Shown: in pieces, positions 46,901 to 54,231 of the stretch
Layout: the number at the start of each line of letters is the position of its first letter
How positions within the stretch are numbered: the first letter of the stretch is position 1
Origin: Kribbella pratensis
GTDB taxonomy: Bacteria; Actinomycetota; Actinomycetes; Propionibacteriales; Kribbellaceae
DNA: 64,000 nt
Direction of reading: 5' to 3'
Assembly: GCF_004365355.1 (NCBI RefSeq)
Contig: NZ_SODP01000003.1
Location: 1,273,990-1,337,989 of the forward strand
Translations under genes and position numbers: made by a program
The notes under the pieces: model-generated
The model's database searches: none
Told to the model about the DNA's origin: nothing
Seen by the model: only the letters and a program-made list of their open reading frames with translations

Positions 46901-49714
46901 CTCGTGGATCCGGCAGATGGCTCGCTGAAGAAGCTGGTCAAGGTCCCCGGACAGGCCGACTACCAGGTCAATCCCGACGGCACGGTCGCTGTCGACCCCC
47001 TGCCGGGTTTCACCGGTACGGCAACCAAGGTCACGTACCGGATCTCGGACTGGTTCGGTCAGACTGCGCGATCGACGATCACGGTCACGATCACCCCGAT
47101 CACGCCGGTCGCGGCCGACGACACCGCGCGAACGCCGTACGGGAAGACCGTCACGGTCAAGGTGCTCGCGAACGACAAGCCGGGCGACCCGTCGGCGCCG
47201 CTGGTGCCTGGCAGTCTGCTCCTGGTCAACCCTGCCGACGGGTTGCCGAAGGCATCGGTGAGAATCCCGAACGAGGGGGAGTACACGGCGGCTGGGGGAG
47301 TGGTCCGGTTCGATCCGGCGGCGACCTTCCGCGGTCCTGGTACGCCGCTGACGTACCAGGTTGCCGATAGCAACGGCACCAAGGCGACGGCTCGGTTGAC
47401 CGTCACGGTCGGCAAGCCGCCGCTCGCCGTCGCCGACACCGCGTCGACTCTGCAGAACGTGACCGTGACGGTGAACGTGCTGTCCAACGACGTCCCGGGC
47501 ACCGACGCGACGCTCGACCGCGGTTCGGTCGGTCTGCTCGACGCGAACGGGTACGTCAAGAAGCTGACGGTTGCCAAACAGGGGACGTACGCCGTGCAGC
47601 CGAGCGGCGCGATCGAGTTCGATCCGCTGCCGGCGTTCCAGGGCAAGGCCGCCGCGGTCCGCTACCGGGTCGCGGATTCGGACGGCAACTACGCGGCCAC
47701 CACGTTGAGCATGACCGTGACGCCGGTCCGGCCTGTCGCGATCGGGGACTCGGCGATCACGCCGTACGGGCAGGTGGTCGCGGTCGACGTACTGGCGAAC
47801 GACAAGCCGGGTGATCCGTCGGCGCCGCTGGTCCCGTCGAGCCTCGTGCTGAAGGATGCAGCCGGCCAGTATGGCAAGACTCTGATGCGGGCCGGCGAGG
47901 GGATCTACCGCGCCGGCGACGACGGGTCGGTCACGTTCACACCGGCGAAGGGTTTCCAGGGTGTGACGACGCCGACGACGTACCGGATTGCCGACGGCAA
48001 CGGGACGACCGCGGAAGGTCTGCTGGTGCTGACCGTCGGCAAGGGGCCGTCGGCGGTGGCCGACACTTCGGAGACCAAGCAGAACGTGACGGTCACCGTC
48101 GATCCGCTCGCGAACGACGAGCCGGGGACGGGTGCGCAGTTCGATCGGACCAGCTTGCAGGTGTATAGCGGTTCGTGGAGCGGCAAGGTGGTGATCCCGG
48201 GAGAGGGTGTGTTCTCGGTCGTATCCGGGAAGCTCGTGTTCGATCCCGAGCCGGCGTACCGCGGTGTCGTCTCGGTCGCGTATCGGGTCACGGACACCAC
48301 TGGGAACACGGCGAGCGCGTTGGTCTCGGTGACGGTCGCGGCGGTTACGCCGGTGATCGCGGACGACGCGGCGACGACGCCGTACGGGACACCGGTGACG
48401 ATCGACGTGCTTGCCAACGACAAGCCGGGTGATGCCAGTGCGCCGTTGGGCGCCGTACATCTTGTTGATCCGGCGACCGGGGATCCGGTGGCCACGCTGG
48501 CTGTGCCGGGGGAGGGGACGTTCACCGTGCAGCCGACCGGGGCGATCCAGTTCGCGCCCGTGGACGGGTTCGCGGGCGTGGTGGTTCCTGTCGGGTATCA
48601 GGTTGCCGACCGCAACGGGACGGTCGGTACAGCCACGTTGACGGTCACGGTGCAGGATCGGCCGGTGGCAATGCCGGATGTGGCGCGGACCAAGCAGCAT
48701 GTCGCCGTGACGATGGACCCGCTCGCGAACGACAAACCGGGCCCGGGCGCGACGCTTGCCCCCGACTCGCTGCTCCTGGTCGGACCTGGCGGCGCGTTGC
48801 TGGATCAGGTGAGCGTCGACGGACAGGGTACGTACGTGGTTGCCAGCGGCAAGATCACGTTCCGGCCGGTGGCGACGTTCACAGGCACCGCGCGACCGAC
48901 GGCGTACGACGTGAAGGACACGAACGAGAACTCGGCCCGCGCAACTATCACCGTCACAGTCGCGCCGGTGCGTCCGGTCGCCGTTGACGACAACGCCCAC
49001 ACAGCCTTCGGTACGGCGGTCGTGGTGCCGGTCCTCGACAACGACAAACCCGGCGATCCGTCTGCACCGCTCCGACCGGCTTCCGTCGTACTGCGCGACC
49101 CGGCCGACGGTAAGGAGAAGAAGTCCGTCGCGGTGCCGCGCGAAGGCTCATATGCGGTTGGTGCAGACGGTGCCGTCACGTTCACCCCGGTCAAGGACTT
49201 CATAGGTACGTCGCGATCGCTGGCCTACCGCGTCACCGATGCGAACGGCACATCCGACACCGCATTGCTCGACGTGACAGTCGCCGGACCATTGCTCGCC
49301 AAGGCAGTGCCCGACACGGCGACCGGTACGCCGGGCAACCCGGTCGTCGTCAACCCGCTCCTCAACGACAGCGGAGCGATCGAACCGGGCTCGGTCTGCC
49401 TCCGCACCACCACTGGCTCCTGCGCGAAGCAGGTCACCGATGGCGCTGGCACCTGGTCGGTCGCCGGCGACGGAACGGTCACCCTCAAACCGGCCGCAGC
49501 CTTCATCGGTACCGCGAAGGCGACCTACCAGATCGGCGACGCCACCGCACCGGTCAAGGTCACCGTCGGCGCCCAGCCCACCGAGGTCAGTCGCCCGCTC
49601 AACCGCGCCGAACTCCCACCAACAGGCGGCCCGCCCGCGATCGTCCTCACCCTCGGCACCCTCCTGGCAGTGCTGGGCGCCACCCTTCTCGCCCTAGCCC
49701 GCACGCGACGGTGA
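43982..49714 (+). CDS. Giant sortase-anchored CshA-type fibril repeat protein
   Basis: 1,910 residues from ATG 43982, which follows GGAGGGCGGG and opens a signal peptide (MRATRPGAILLATALLSLGAITATAYE). Residues about 25-240 are a beta-rich head. A GEVEDY-type domain follows (DFGDAPASYGAAW to ADSGEVEDYPFAI, about 245-395). Residues about 400-1,870 are 14 CshA-type fibril repeats. The end is a cell-wall sorting signal: LPPTGG, hydrophobic AIVLTLGTLLAVLGATLLALA, basic RTRR. Sortase would cut LPPT-G and join the fibril to peptidoglycan. CshA proteins are adhesins in streptococci; here, attachment to soil surfaces, plants or siblings is inferred. Confidence 0.93.
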   Translation: MRATRPGAILLATALLSLGAITATAYEVPATPFTSAATAVMPGSGLRQTITASGQTELGDPTTAGFRGTGPTTYRPAIGKNVPAQDVVVNTGDCASTGGCGDRGTVTIAFSQPVRNPVLHFGGIGGSVTRTDSGKPIAQSELHSVLKLTTAGLSLTKLGQGNNLAVTSDTISAANHDAGPNCVNTKSPSGLDTSATAACGSVRVNGIVDKLAFAVTAQFTKHPKLPPMNNASSGDAFSIVASTPEDFGDAPASYGAAWSVLSDVQLGKDVTEDNADVANGTTGPATPDQADDGVVFKPLHTNQTTYSADLQLAGTSKAGRACAWIDLNVNGTFEPGERACAPFAAKQTTVTLRWSEIAPKAGASYARVRVGYNDVQIEKPTGAADSGEVEDYPFAITPPPPPVLTDDTATTAFNTAVIVPVLANDKPGDPSAPLAPATLCLVDGGKCVEMVNVVGQAKYVAKSDGTIRVEPVPGFVGSAKPVTYRVADSNGITATAELAVTVSLPDRPVAMPDTATTPQNMSVSVKPLANDHAAAGVQLEPDSVVLRDPADAIFKKKVVIAGEGEYVVKPDGGVDFVPQPQFIGVGTSIGYRVIDTTGQTAESTLAVTVTPVTPTANGDSISTAFDTDVVVPVLDNDLPGSPDAPLVPSTLRLVDPGSRQLVDKVTIAQQGTYLVAAGEVAFQPIHGFKGVGTPLTYQVLDKNGTPARAVLTVSVDAPGPPVANPDVITTLQGRSVVVAVLDNDKPGPTGAALKPESVRLLALSDGDPLTSLVVTGQGKYTVKPDGQVLFEPLPTFNGTATAIPYQVADSNDALGKSTLTVRVTKVQPDASDDTASTAYDTNVTVPVLSNDDAGDPAVPLVPSSVRLIDPVSKEPKATVVIAGQAKYTTTPEGKVVVDPMPKFTGAATPVTYRVSDVNGTTTSAALTVTVAKPPAPTAAPDTATGRQNLPLQVKPLGNDTAGLGSGLDPLSLTLVDPADGSLKKLVKVPGQADYQVNPDGTVAVDPLPGFTGTATKVTYRISDWFGQTARSTITVTITPITPVAADDTARTPYGKTVTVKVLANDKPGDPSAPLVPGSLLLVNPADGLPKASVRIPNEGEYTAAGGVVRFDPAATFRGPGTPLTYQVADSNGTKATARLTVTVGKPPLAVADTASTLQNVTVTVNVLSNDVPGTDATLDRGSVGLLDANGYVKKLTVAKQGTYAVQPSGAIEFDPLPAFQGKAAAVRYRVADSDGNYAATTLSMTVTPVRPVAIGDSAITPYGQVVAVDVLANDKPGDPSAPLVPSSLVLKDAAGQYGKTLMRAGEGIYRAGDDGSVTFTPAKGFQGVTTPTTYRIADGNGTTAEGLLVLTVGKGPSAVADTSETKQNVTVTVDPLANDEPGTGAQFDRTSLQVYSGSWSGKVVIPGEGVFSVVSGKLVFDPEPAYRGVVSVAYRVTDTTGNTASALVSVTVAAVTPVIADDAATTPYGTPVTIDVLANDKPGDASAPLGAVHLVDPATGDPVATLAVPGEGTFTVQPTGAIQFAPVDGFAGVVVPVGYQVADRNGTVGTATLTVTVQDRPVAMPDVARTKQHVAVTMDPLANDKPGPGATLAPDSLLLVGPGGALLDQVSVDGQGTYVVASGKITFRPVATFTGTARPTAYDVKDTNENSARATITVTVAPVRPVAVDDNAHTAFGTAVVVPVLDNDKPGDPSAPLRPASVVLRDPADGKEKKSVAVPREGSYAVGADGAVTFTPVKDFIGTSRSLAYRVTDANGTSDTALLDVTVAGPLLAKAVPDTATGTPGNPVVVNPLLNDSGAIEPGSVCLRTTTGSCAKQVTDGAGTWSVAGDGTVTLKPAAAFIGTAKATYQIGDATAPVKVTVGAQPTEVSRPLNRAELPPTGGPPAIVLTLGTLLAVLGATLLALARTRR
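45184..49570 (+). repeat. Fourteen CshA-type repeats arranged as seven A/B pairs
   Basis: Each unit is about 97-105 residues (about 300 bp). Odd units (A) read TxFxTxVVVPVLANDKPGDPSAPLVPxSL and are followed by a linker such as VTVGKPPLAVA. Even units (B) read TxQNVTVTVxPLANDxPGxGAxLxxxSL and are followed by VTVTPVxPVA. The alternation is strict across all 14 units, with a shortened last B (VVVNPLLNDSGAIEPGSV). Confidence 0.88.
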
Positions 49715-49800
49715 ATCCCCAGGCCATCACAATCCCACCGGCAGGGTGACGCGTCGCGGACCGGCGCCGCGGCCGCCCGATTGTGATGGCCTGGCGATCC
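49713..49800. repeat. Dispersed palindromic element, copy 2
   Basis: GAATCCCCAGGCCATCACAAT (left arm) and ATTGTGATGGCCTGGCGATCC (right arm) flank a GC-rich centre. The arms match the element at 10953-11044. It begins within the stop codon of the fibril gene and ends four bases before the stop of the convergent GNAT gene, so it forms the entire gap and may act as a two-way terminator. Confidence 0.87.
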
Positions 49801-49804
49801 GCTG

Positions 49805-50323
49805 TCAGAGGTCCTTGACCAGCATGATTTCGTCGCGGTAGTCGTCGGGGGCGACGCGGATCGCGCGTGGATGGGTGCCGACGACGCGGTAGCCGAGGGG
49901 ACCGTAGAACTTCTCCAGGCCGAGCCCGTCGCGGATCGTCAGCTGGAGCTGCTCGAGGCCGAGGTCGACCGCCGACCCGCGCAACCCCTCCATCAGCACG
50001 CGGCCGGCGCCGTTGCCCTGGTGGCCCGGGTGGACCATCACCCGCAACACGGTGCGCCAGTGTGCGTTCAGCGTGCTGCCCGAGCGGACGAGAAGGCCCA
50101 TCCCGGCGTACCGCTCACCGGTGTGCAGCACGCCGAGCAGGTCCAACCCGGCTGCGACCCGGCCCAGTGCGCCGTCCAGGTTCTCGGCGATCCGCTCGAC
50201 CGGCGCGGGCGGCGTGTAGCCGACCGCGCCGCCGGCGTTCGTCGCCGCGACCCAGGTGTCCAGCAGGTCTGCCCGCAAGCTCGGGTCGAGCGCCTCGTCC
50301 GAGTCGATCACCAGGTACTTCAC
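49805..50323 (-). CDS. GNAT-family N-acetyltransferase
   Basis: 172 residues. The acetyl-CoA-binding motif A is LRVMVHPGHQGNGAGRVLMEGLRGSAVDLGLEQLQLTIRDGLGLEKFYGPLGYRVVG, with Q/R-x-x-G-x-G/A as HQGNGAG. The N-terminal half (LRADLLDTWVAATNAGGAVGYTPPAPVERIAENLDG) supplies the acceptor site and is of the actinobacterial small-GNAT type. The acceptor is unknown. It lies 40 bp downstream of the ECF41 sigma gene on the same strand and may share its transcript. Confidence 0.9.
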   Translation of the reverse strand: MKYLVIDSDEALDPSLRADLLDTWVAATNAGGAVGYTPPAPVERIAENLDGALGRVAAGLDLLGVLHTGERYAGMGLLVRSGSTLNAHWRTVLRVMVHPGHQGNGAGRVLMEGLRGSAVDLGLEQLQLTIRDGLGLEKFYGPLGYRVVGTHPRAIRVAPDDYRDEIMLVKDL

Positions 50324-50363
50324 CGCACCTCCATCTGCGACTGAGTTGCAGATAGTCTACGGC

Positions 50364-51224
50364 TCAGTGGATGTGTTCCAGCTTGTCCGGGTTCCGGATC
50401 AGGTACAGCTCGTTGATCAGCCCGTCCTCGGTCTTCAGGAACGCGACCGTGTCCGGCACCTCGCCGTCGTACGCGATGTAGGCGATCTCGCCGTTCAGCG
50501 TGCCCATCCGGATCTCGAAGCCCGGGTTCTCCGCGATCACCGCGAACAGCCAGCGCGCGATCTTGTCCGCACCGTGGATCGGCCGGAGCGCCGCCTTCTT
50601 CTTGCCGCCACCGTCGCTGATCAGGACGGCGTCCGGCGCGAGCAGTGCGACCACCTGGTCGAAGTCGCCCGACCCGGCCGCCTGCATGAACCGCATCGTT
50701 ACCTCGTCATGGCGCGCCTTGTCGACGTGGTGCCGCGGCTGCCGCGCCTGGACGTGCTCGCGGGCGCGGTGGGCGAGCTGCCGTACGGCGGGCTCGGATC
50801 GTCCTAGCGTGTCCGCGATCTCGTCGTACGGGAGATCGAACACCTCACGCAGTACGAACGTGGCCCGCTCGAGTGGGGACAGCGTCTCGAGTACGACGAG
50901 CATCGCCATGCTGACCGAGTCGGCCATCTCGACCGCTGCCTCGGGGTCGTCGTCCGTCGCGAGGGGTTCCGGTAGCCAGGGGCCGACGTACTGCTCGCGT
51001 CGGGCCTTCTGCTCGCGCAGCCGGTTCAGGGCCAACCGGGTGGTGATGCGGATCAGGTAGGCGCGGGTGTCGCGCACCTCGTCGTGGTCGACGCCGGTCC
51101 ACCGCAGCCACGCCTCCTGGACCACGTCCTCGGCGTCGCTCACGCTGCCGACGACCCGGTACGCCGCGCCGACCAGCACGGACCGATGCTCGGCGAACTC
51201 ACTCGCCAGCTGCTCCTCGGTCAT
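50364..51224 (-). CDS. ECF41 (SigJ-like) sigma factor with SnoaL-type C-terminal domain
   Basis: 286 residues. Sigma region 2 is AYRVVGSVSDAEDVVQEAWLRWTGVDHDEVRDTRAYLIRITTRLALNRLRE. Region 4 is LSPLERATFVLREVFDLPYDEIADTLGRSEPAVRQLAHRAREHV. The linker WLPEPL, the DGGGK motif (LISDGGGKKKAALRP) and the terminal NPDKL are the diagnostic ECF41 features. The SnoaL-like extension acts as a built-in regulator in place of an anti-sigma factor. Its start overlaps the stop of the carboxymuconolactone decarboxylase gene, the standard ECF41 partner. Confidence 0.95.
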   Translation of the reverse strand: MTEEQLASEFAEHRSVLVGAAYRVVGSVSDAEDVVQEAWLRWTGVDHDEVRDTRAYLIRITTRLALNRLREQKARREQYVGPWLPEPLATDDDPEAAVEMADSVSMAMLVVLETLSPLERATFVLREVFDLPYDEIADTLGRSEPAVRQLAHRAREHVQARQPRHHVDKARHDEVTMRFMQAAGSGDFDQVVALLAPDAVLISDGGGKKKAALRPIHGADKIARWLFAVIAENPGFEIRMGTLNGEIAYIAYDGEVPDTVAFLKTEDGLINELYLIRNPDKLEHIH

Positions 51225-51775
51225 TTGACCGGCCTCAGTTCGCAGGTCTCCTTGAAGCCCTGGCTGGTCAGCCCGAGGGCGGCGTTCGTGCGGGAGCGGT
51301 AGTTCTCCAGCGAGATGAGCGAGGTGAGCTCGACCAGTTGCTCATCGGTGAGATCCGCGCGCAACCGCTCGACCTGCTCATCGGTGACCTCCGGCGGGGT
51401 CGCCGTCATTGCCTCGGCGTAGTCCATCACCGCGCGCTCCAGATCCGAGTAGACGTCGCTGTCCCGCCACCCTGGCACATCGCGCAGCTTCGCCTGGTCG
51501 ACACCCTGATGGTGGAATTCCCAGAAGCCGAAGTCCATGCACCAGCTGCACCCGATCCGCGCCGACGTCACCATCACCGCGAGCGCCTTCAGCCCCGGGT
51601 CCAGCTTGTTCCACCGAGCCGCAGACCCCTCCAGCAGCAGCATCGACGCCAGCACTCGCCGGTTATGCAGCGCCGCCTGCCCCGGCTCCAGCACCGTCCC
51701 GTACTTCCGCCGACTACCCCACTCCGCCAGCCGCACAACCCATCCCCGCCGATGCTCCAACCCGATCCGAGCCAT
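51221..51775 (-). CDS. Carboxymuconolactone decarboxylase/AhpD-like protein, ECF41 partner
   Basis: 184 residues from ATG 51775 with GGAGGGTGAG directly upstream; the longer frame is antisense to argC. The redox motif is IGCSWCMDFGFWEFHHQG, a CxxC plus the following His of the AhpD/CMD fold. LERAVMDYAEAMTATPPEVTDEQVERLRADLTDEQLVELTSLISLENYRSR completes the domain. ECF41 sigma factors are typically encoded next to such COE-class genes (carboxymuconolactone decarboxylase, oxidoreductase, epimerase), and here it is the first gene of the operon. It may reduce peroxides or sense redox state. Confidence 0.93.
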   Translation of the reverse strand: MARIGLEHRRGWVVRLAEWGSRRKYGTVLEPGQAALHNRRVLASMLLLEGSAARWNKLDPGLKALAVMVTSARIGCSWCMDFGFWEFHHQGVDQAKLRDVPGWRDSDVYSDLERAVMDYAEAMTATPPEVTDEQVERLRADLTDEQLVELTSLISLENYRSRTNAALGLTSQGFKETCELRPVK

Positions 51776-51806
51776 CTCACCCTCCAAAGTCCGTCGTCCC
51801 TCCCTG

Positions 51807-51834
51807 GACACCCGCCACCCCACCCCGCGTGACA
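51807..51834 (-). promoter_or_regulatory. Candidate ECF41 promoter of the CMD-sigma operon
   Basis: On the minus strand TGTCACG (51834-51828) and TGTC (51810-51807) are separated by 17 bp, resembling the TGTCACA/CGTC promoter known for ECF41 groups. It lies 32 bp upstream of the CMD start codon, so the sigma factor may drive its own operon. Confidence 0.5.
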
Positions 51835-51964
51835 TGACGCACGTCACAACCCGTGGTTGGCTGGAGCCCTGCGCCATCCGACCCCGGCGGACGCGGGCTC
51901 CCTCTCCTTTCCCCGCCCCGAGCGGAGCGAGGGGCGGGGCTCTTCTTCCACGACTCGAGAGTGG

Positions 51965-51993
51965 TTGGATATTCATTCGGTTCGTGGCATACT
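51965..51993 (+). promoter_or_regulatory. argC promoter
   Basis: TTGGAT (51965-51970) and CATACT (51988-51993) are separated by exactly 17 bp. The -10 ends seven bases before the argC ATG, so transcription should begin at or next to the start codon. The region is AT-rich against GC-rich surroundings and carries direct ATTCATT/CTCATTCAT repeats suited to ArgR. Confidence 0.72.
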
Positions 51994-52006
51994 CATTCAT
52001 ATGAGT
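51971..52006. promoter_or_regulatory. Probable ArgR (ARG box) region
   Basis: ATTCATTC at 51971 and ACTCATTCATATGAGT at 51991-52006 lie about 20 bp apart, the usual distance between paired ARG boxes. The second is a palindrome (ACTCAT-4-ATGAGT) that covers the argC start codon. ArgR is encoded within this operon. Confidence 0.6.
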
Positions 52007-53032
52007 GTGAAGGTGGCGGTGGCCGGGGCCAGTGGGTACGCCGGGGGTGAGCTGCTCCGGTTGCTGAGCAGTCACCCCGAGGTGGAGATCGGCGCCCTGA
52101 CCGCCGGCGGGAACGCCGGTACGGCGCTCGGAGTGCACCACCCGCACCTCGTGCCGCTGGCCGGGCGCATCCTGGTCGAGACCACGGCGGAGAATCTCGC
52201 CGGTCACGACGTGGTGTTCCTGGCCCTGCCGCACGGACAGTCCGCCGGAATCGCCGAGCAGCTCGGCGAGGACGTCACCGTGATCGACTGCGGCGCGGAC
52301 TTCCGGCTGACCGAGGCCGAGGTGTGGGTCGAGTTCTACGGCGGCGAGCACGCCGGCTCGTGGCCGTACGGGCTCCCGGAGCTCCCCGGACAGCGGGACA
52401 AGCTCCGCGGGTCGAACCGGGTCGCCGTACCGGGTTGTTACCCCACCGTCTCCACCCTCGCCCTGCTCCCCGCCGTACAGCACGGCCTCGTCGACCCCAC
52501 CCAACTGGTCGTGGTCGCCGTCAGCGGTACGTCGGGCGCGGGCAAGGCCCCGAAGACGCATCTGCTCGGCGCCGAGGTGATGGGCTCCGCGTCGGCGTAC
52601 GGCGTCGGCGGCGTGCACCGTCATACGCCGGAGATCGAGCAGAACCTCACGCCGTACGCCGAGCAGCCGGTCAGCGTGTCGTTCACGCCGGTGCTCGTCC
52701 CGATGGCCCGCGGCATCCTCGCCACCTGCAGCGCACCGATTGCCGACGGCACCGATCTGGCCGCGCTCCGGCAGGCCTATGAAGATGCCTACCGCAACGA
52801 GCCGTTCATCCACCTGCTGCCCGAGGGACAGTGGCCGCAGACGCAGGCCACCCTCGGCGCGAACACCGTGCAGTTGCAAGTAGCCCTCGACCAGCGCACC
52901 GGCCGCGCCGTCATCGTGGCCGCGATGGACAACCTCACCAAGGGCACCGCCGGCGGAGCCGTGCAGTGCATGAACCTGGCCATCGGGCTCGACGAAGCCC
53001 TGGCCCTGCCCCTCGTAGGAGTCGCACCGTGA
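52001..53032 (+). CDS. argC: N-acetyl-gamma-glutamyl-phosphate reductase
   Basis: 343 residues from ATG 52001. The NADP-binding loop is VKVAVAGASGYAGGELLRLL, and the catalytic cysteine is Cys 146 in VAVPGCYPTVS. The catalytic His region is GVHRHTPEIEQ. It reduces N-acetylglutamyl phosphate to the semialdehyde, the third step of arginine synthesis. It is the first gene of argCJBDFRH, in which all junctions from argC to argR overlap by 1-4 bases. A leaderless mRNA is likely. Confidence 0.97.
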   Translation: MSVKVAVAGASGYAGGELLRLLSSHPEVEIGALTAGGNAGTALGVHHPHLVPLAGRILVETTAENLAGHDVVFLALPHGQSAGIAEQLGEDVTVIDCGADFRLTEAEVWVEFYGGEHAGSWPYGLPELPGQRDKLRGSNRVAVPGCYPTVSTLALLPAVQHGLVDPTQLVVVAVSGTSGAGKAPKTHLLGAEVMGSASAYGVGGVHRHTPEIEQNLTPYAEQPVSVSFTPVLVPMARGILATCSAPIADGTDLAALRQAYEDAYRNEPFIHLLPEGQWPQTQATLGANTVQLQVALDQRTGRAVIVAAMDNLTKGTAGGAVQCMNLAIGLDEALALPLVGVAP

Positions 53033-54231
53033 CCGTTGCAGTTACCCCAGCCACCCAAGTCGATCGGAGCGCCGGGGTCACCGCGCCGGCCGGCTTCCGC
53101 GCGGCCGGGGTGATCGCCGGGATCAAACCAGCCGGTACGCCGGACCTCACCGTCGTCGTGAACGACGGTCCGTACGACGTCGCCGCCGGCGTCTTCACCA
53201 CGAACAAGGTGAAGGCCGCGCCGGTGCTCTGGTCCCAGCAGGTCCTGACCGCCGGGAAGCTCAAGGCCGTCGTACTGAACTCCGGCGGCGCGAACGCGTG
53301 CACCGGACCGGAAGGTTTCCAGGACACGCACAAGACCGCGGAGAAGCTGGCTTCCGTTCTGGGCGTCGGGGCCGCCGAGATAGGCGTCTGTTCGACCGGC
53401 CTGATCGGCGAACGCCTCCCGATGGACCAGCTGATCCCCGGGATCGAGACCGCGGTCGGTGCCCTCGGTGCGACGACCGGCCACGACCTGTCCGCCGCGA
53501 CCGCCGTGATGACGACCGACAACGTGCCGAAGCTGGGCGCGCTGCGGCACCCGGACGGCTGGAGCATCGGCGGGTTCGCGAAGGGCGCCGGGATGTGCGC
53601 GCCGAACATGGCGACGATGCTGAGCGTGATCACCACCGACGCCGTCCTCGACCAGCCGCATCTCGACCACGCGCTGCGCAACGCGGTCGCCAAGACGTTC
53701 AACCGGCTCGACGTCGACGGGGGAACGTCGACCAACGACACGGTGCTCCTGCTCAGCTCGGGCGCATCCGGTGTGACCGTCACGCCCGAGGCGTTCGAGG
53801 CGGCGTTGACCGTGCTGGCTGCTGACCTGGTGAAGCAGTTGCAGGCCGATGCCGAGGGCGTCACCAAGCACGTCAGCATCACCGTCCAGGGCGCCGCGAC
53901 CGAGGCCGAGGCGCTGGCCGCCGCCAAGGTCGTTGCCGAGGACAACCTCTGCAAGACCGCGTTCTTCGCCTCCGACCCGAACTGGGGCCGGATCGCGATG
54001 GCCGTCGGCAATGCACCTACCGCCTTCGATCCGTCGTTGCTCGACATCACGCTGAACGGCGCCGCCATTTGTGTTGCCGGTGGCAAGGGTGTCGATCGCT
54101 CCGAGGCGGACCTCAGCGGCCTGGAGATCGACGTACTGATCGATCTGCACGCCGGCCCGGCGTCCGCGACCGTGTTGACCACCGACCTGTCCCACGCCTA
54201 CGTCGAAGAGAACTCGGCCTACTCCTCGTGA
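53029..54231 (+). CDS. argJ: Bifunctional ornithine acetyltransferase/N-acetylglutamate synthase
   Basis: 400 residues, GTG start overlapping the argC stop (GTGA). ArgJ is an Ntn hydrolase that self-cleaves before the Thr of the ATML motif, seen here as MCAPNMATMLSVITTDA (Thr about residue 196), to form alpha and beta chains. GIVNSGGANACTG-like VVLNSGGANACTGPEG and DVDGGTSTNDTVLLL are also diagnostic. It recycles the acetyl group from N-acetylornithine to glutamate, so no argE is required in this cyclic pathway. The usual second activity, with acetyl-CoA, cannot be judged from sequence. Confidence 0.97.
   Translation: MTVAVTPATQVDRSAGVTAPAGFRAAGVIAGIKPAGTPDLTVVVNDGPYDVAAGVFTTNKVKAAPVLWSQQVLTAGKLKAVVLNSGGANACTGPEGFQDTHKTAEKLASVLGVGAAEIGVCSTGLIGERLPMDQLIPGIETAVGALGATTGHDLSAATAVMTTDNVPKLGALRHPDGWSIGGFAKGAGMCAPNMATMLSVITTDAVLDQPHLDHALRNAVAKTFNRLDVDGGTSTNDTVLLLSSGASGVTVTPEAFEAALTVLAADLVKQLQADAEGVTKHVSITVQGAATEAEALAAAKVVAEDNLCKTAFFASDPNWGRIAMAVGNAPTAFDPSLLDITLNGAAICVAGGKGVDRSEADLSGLEIDVLIDLHAGPASATVLTTDLSHAYVEENSAYSS

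Noticed and set aside
44111..49000. Long antisense open frames opposite the fibril gene
   Set aside because: They are the expected shadows of a repetitive high-GC gene, are Arg/Asp-rich, lack ribosome-binding sites and match no family.
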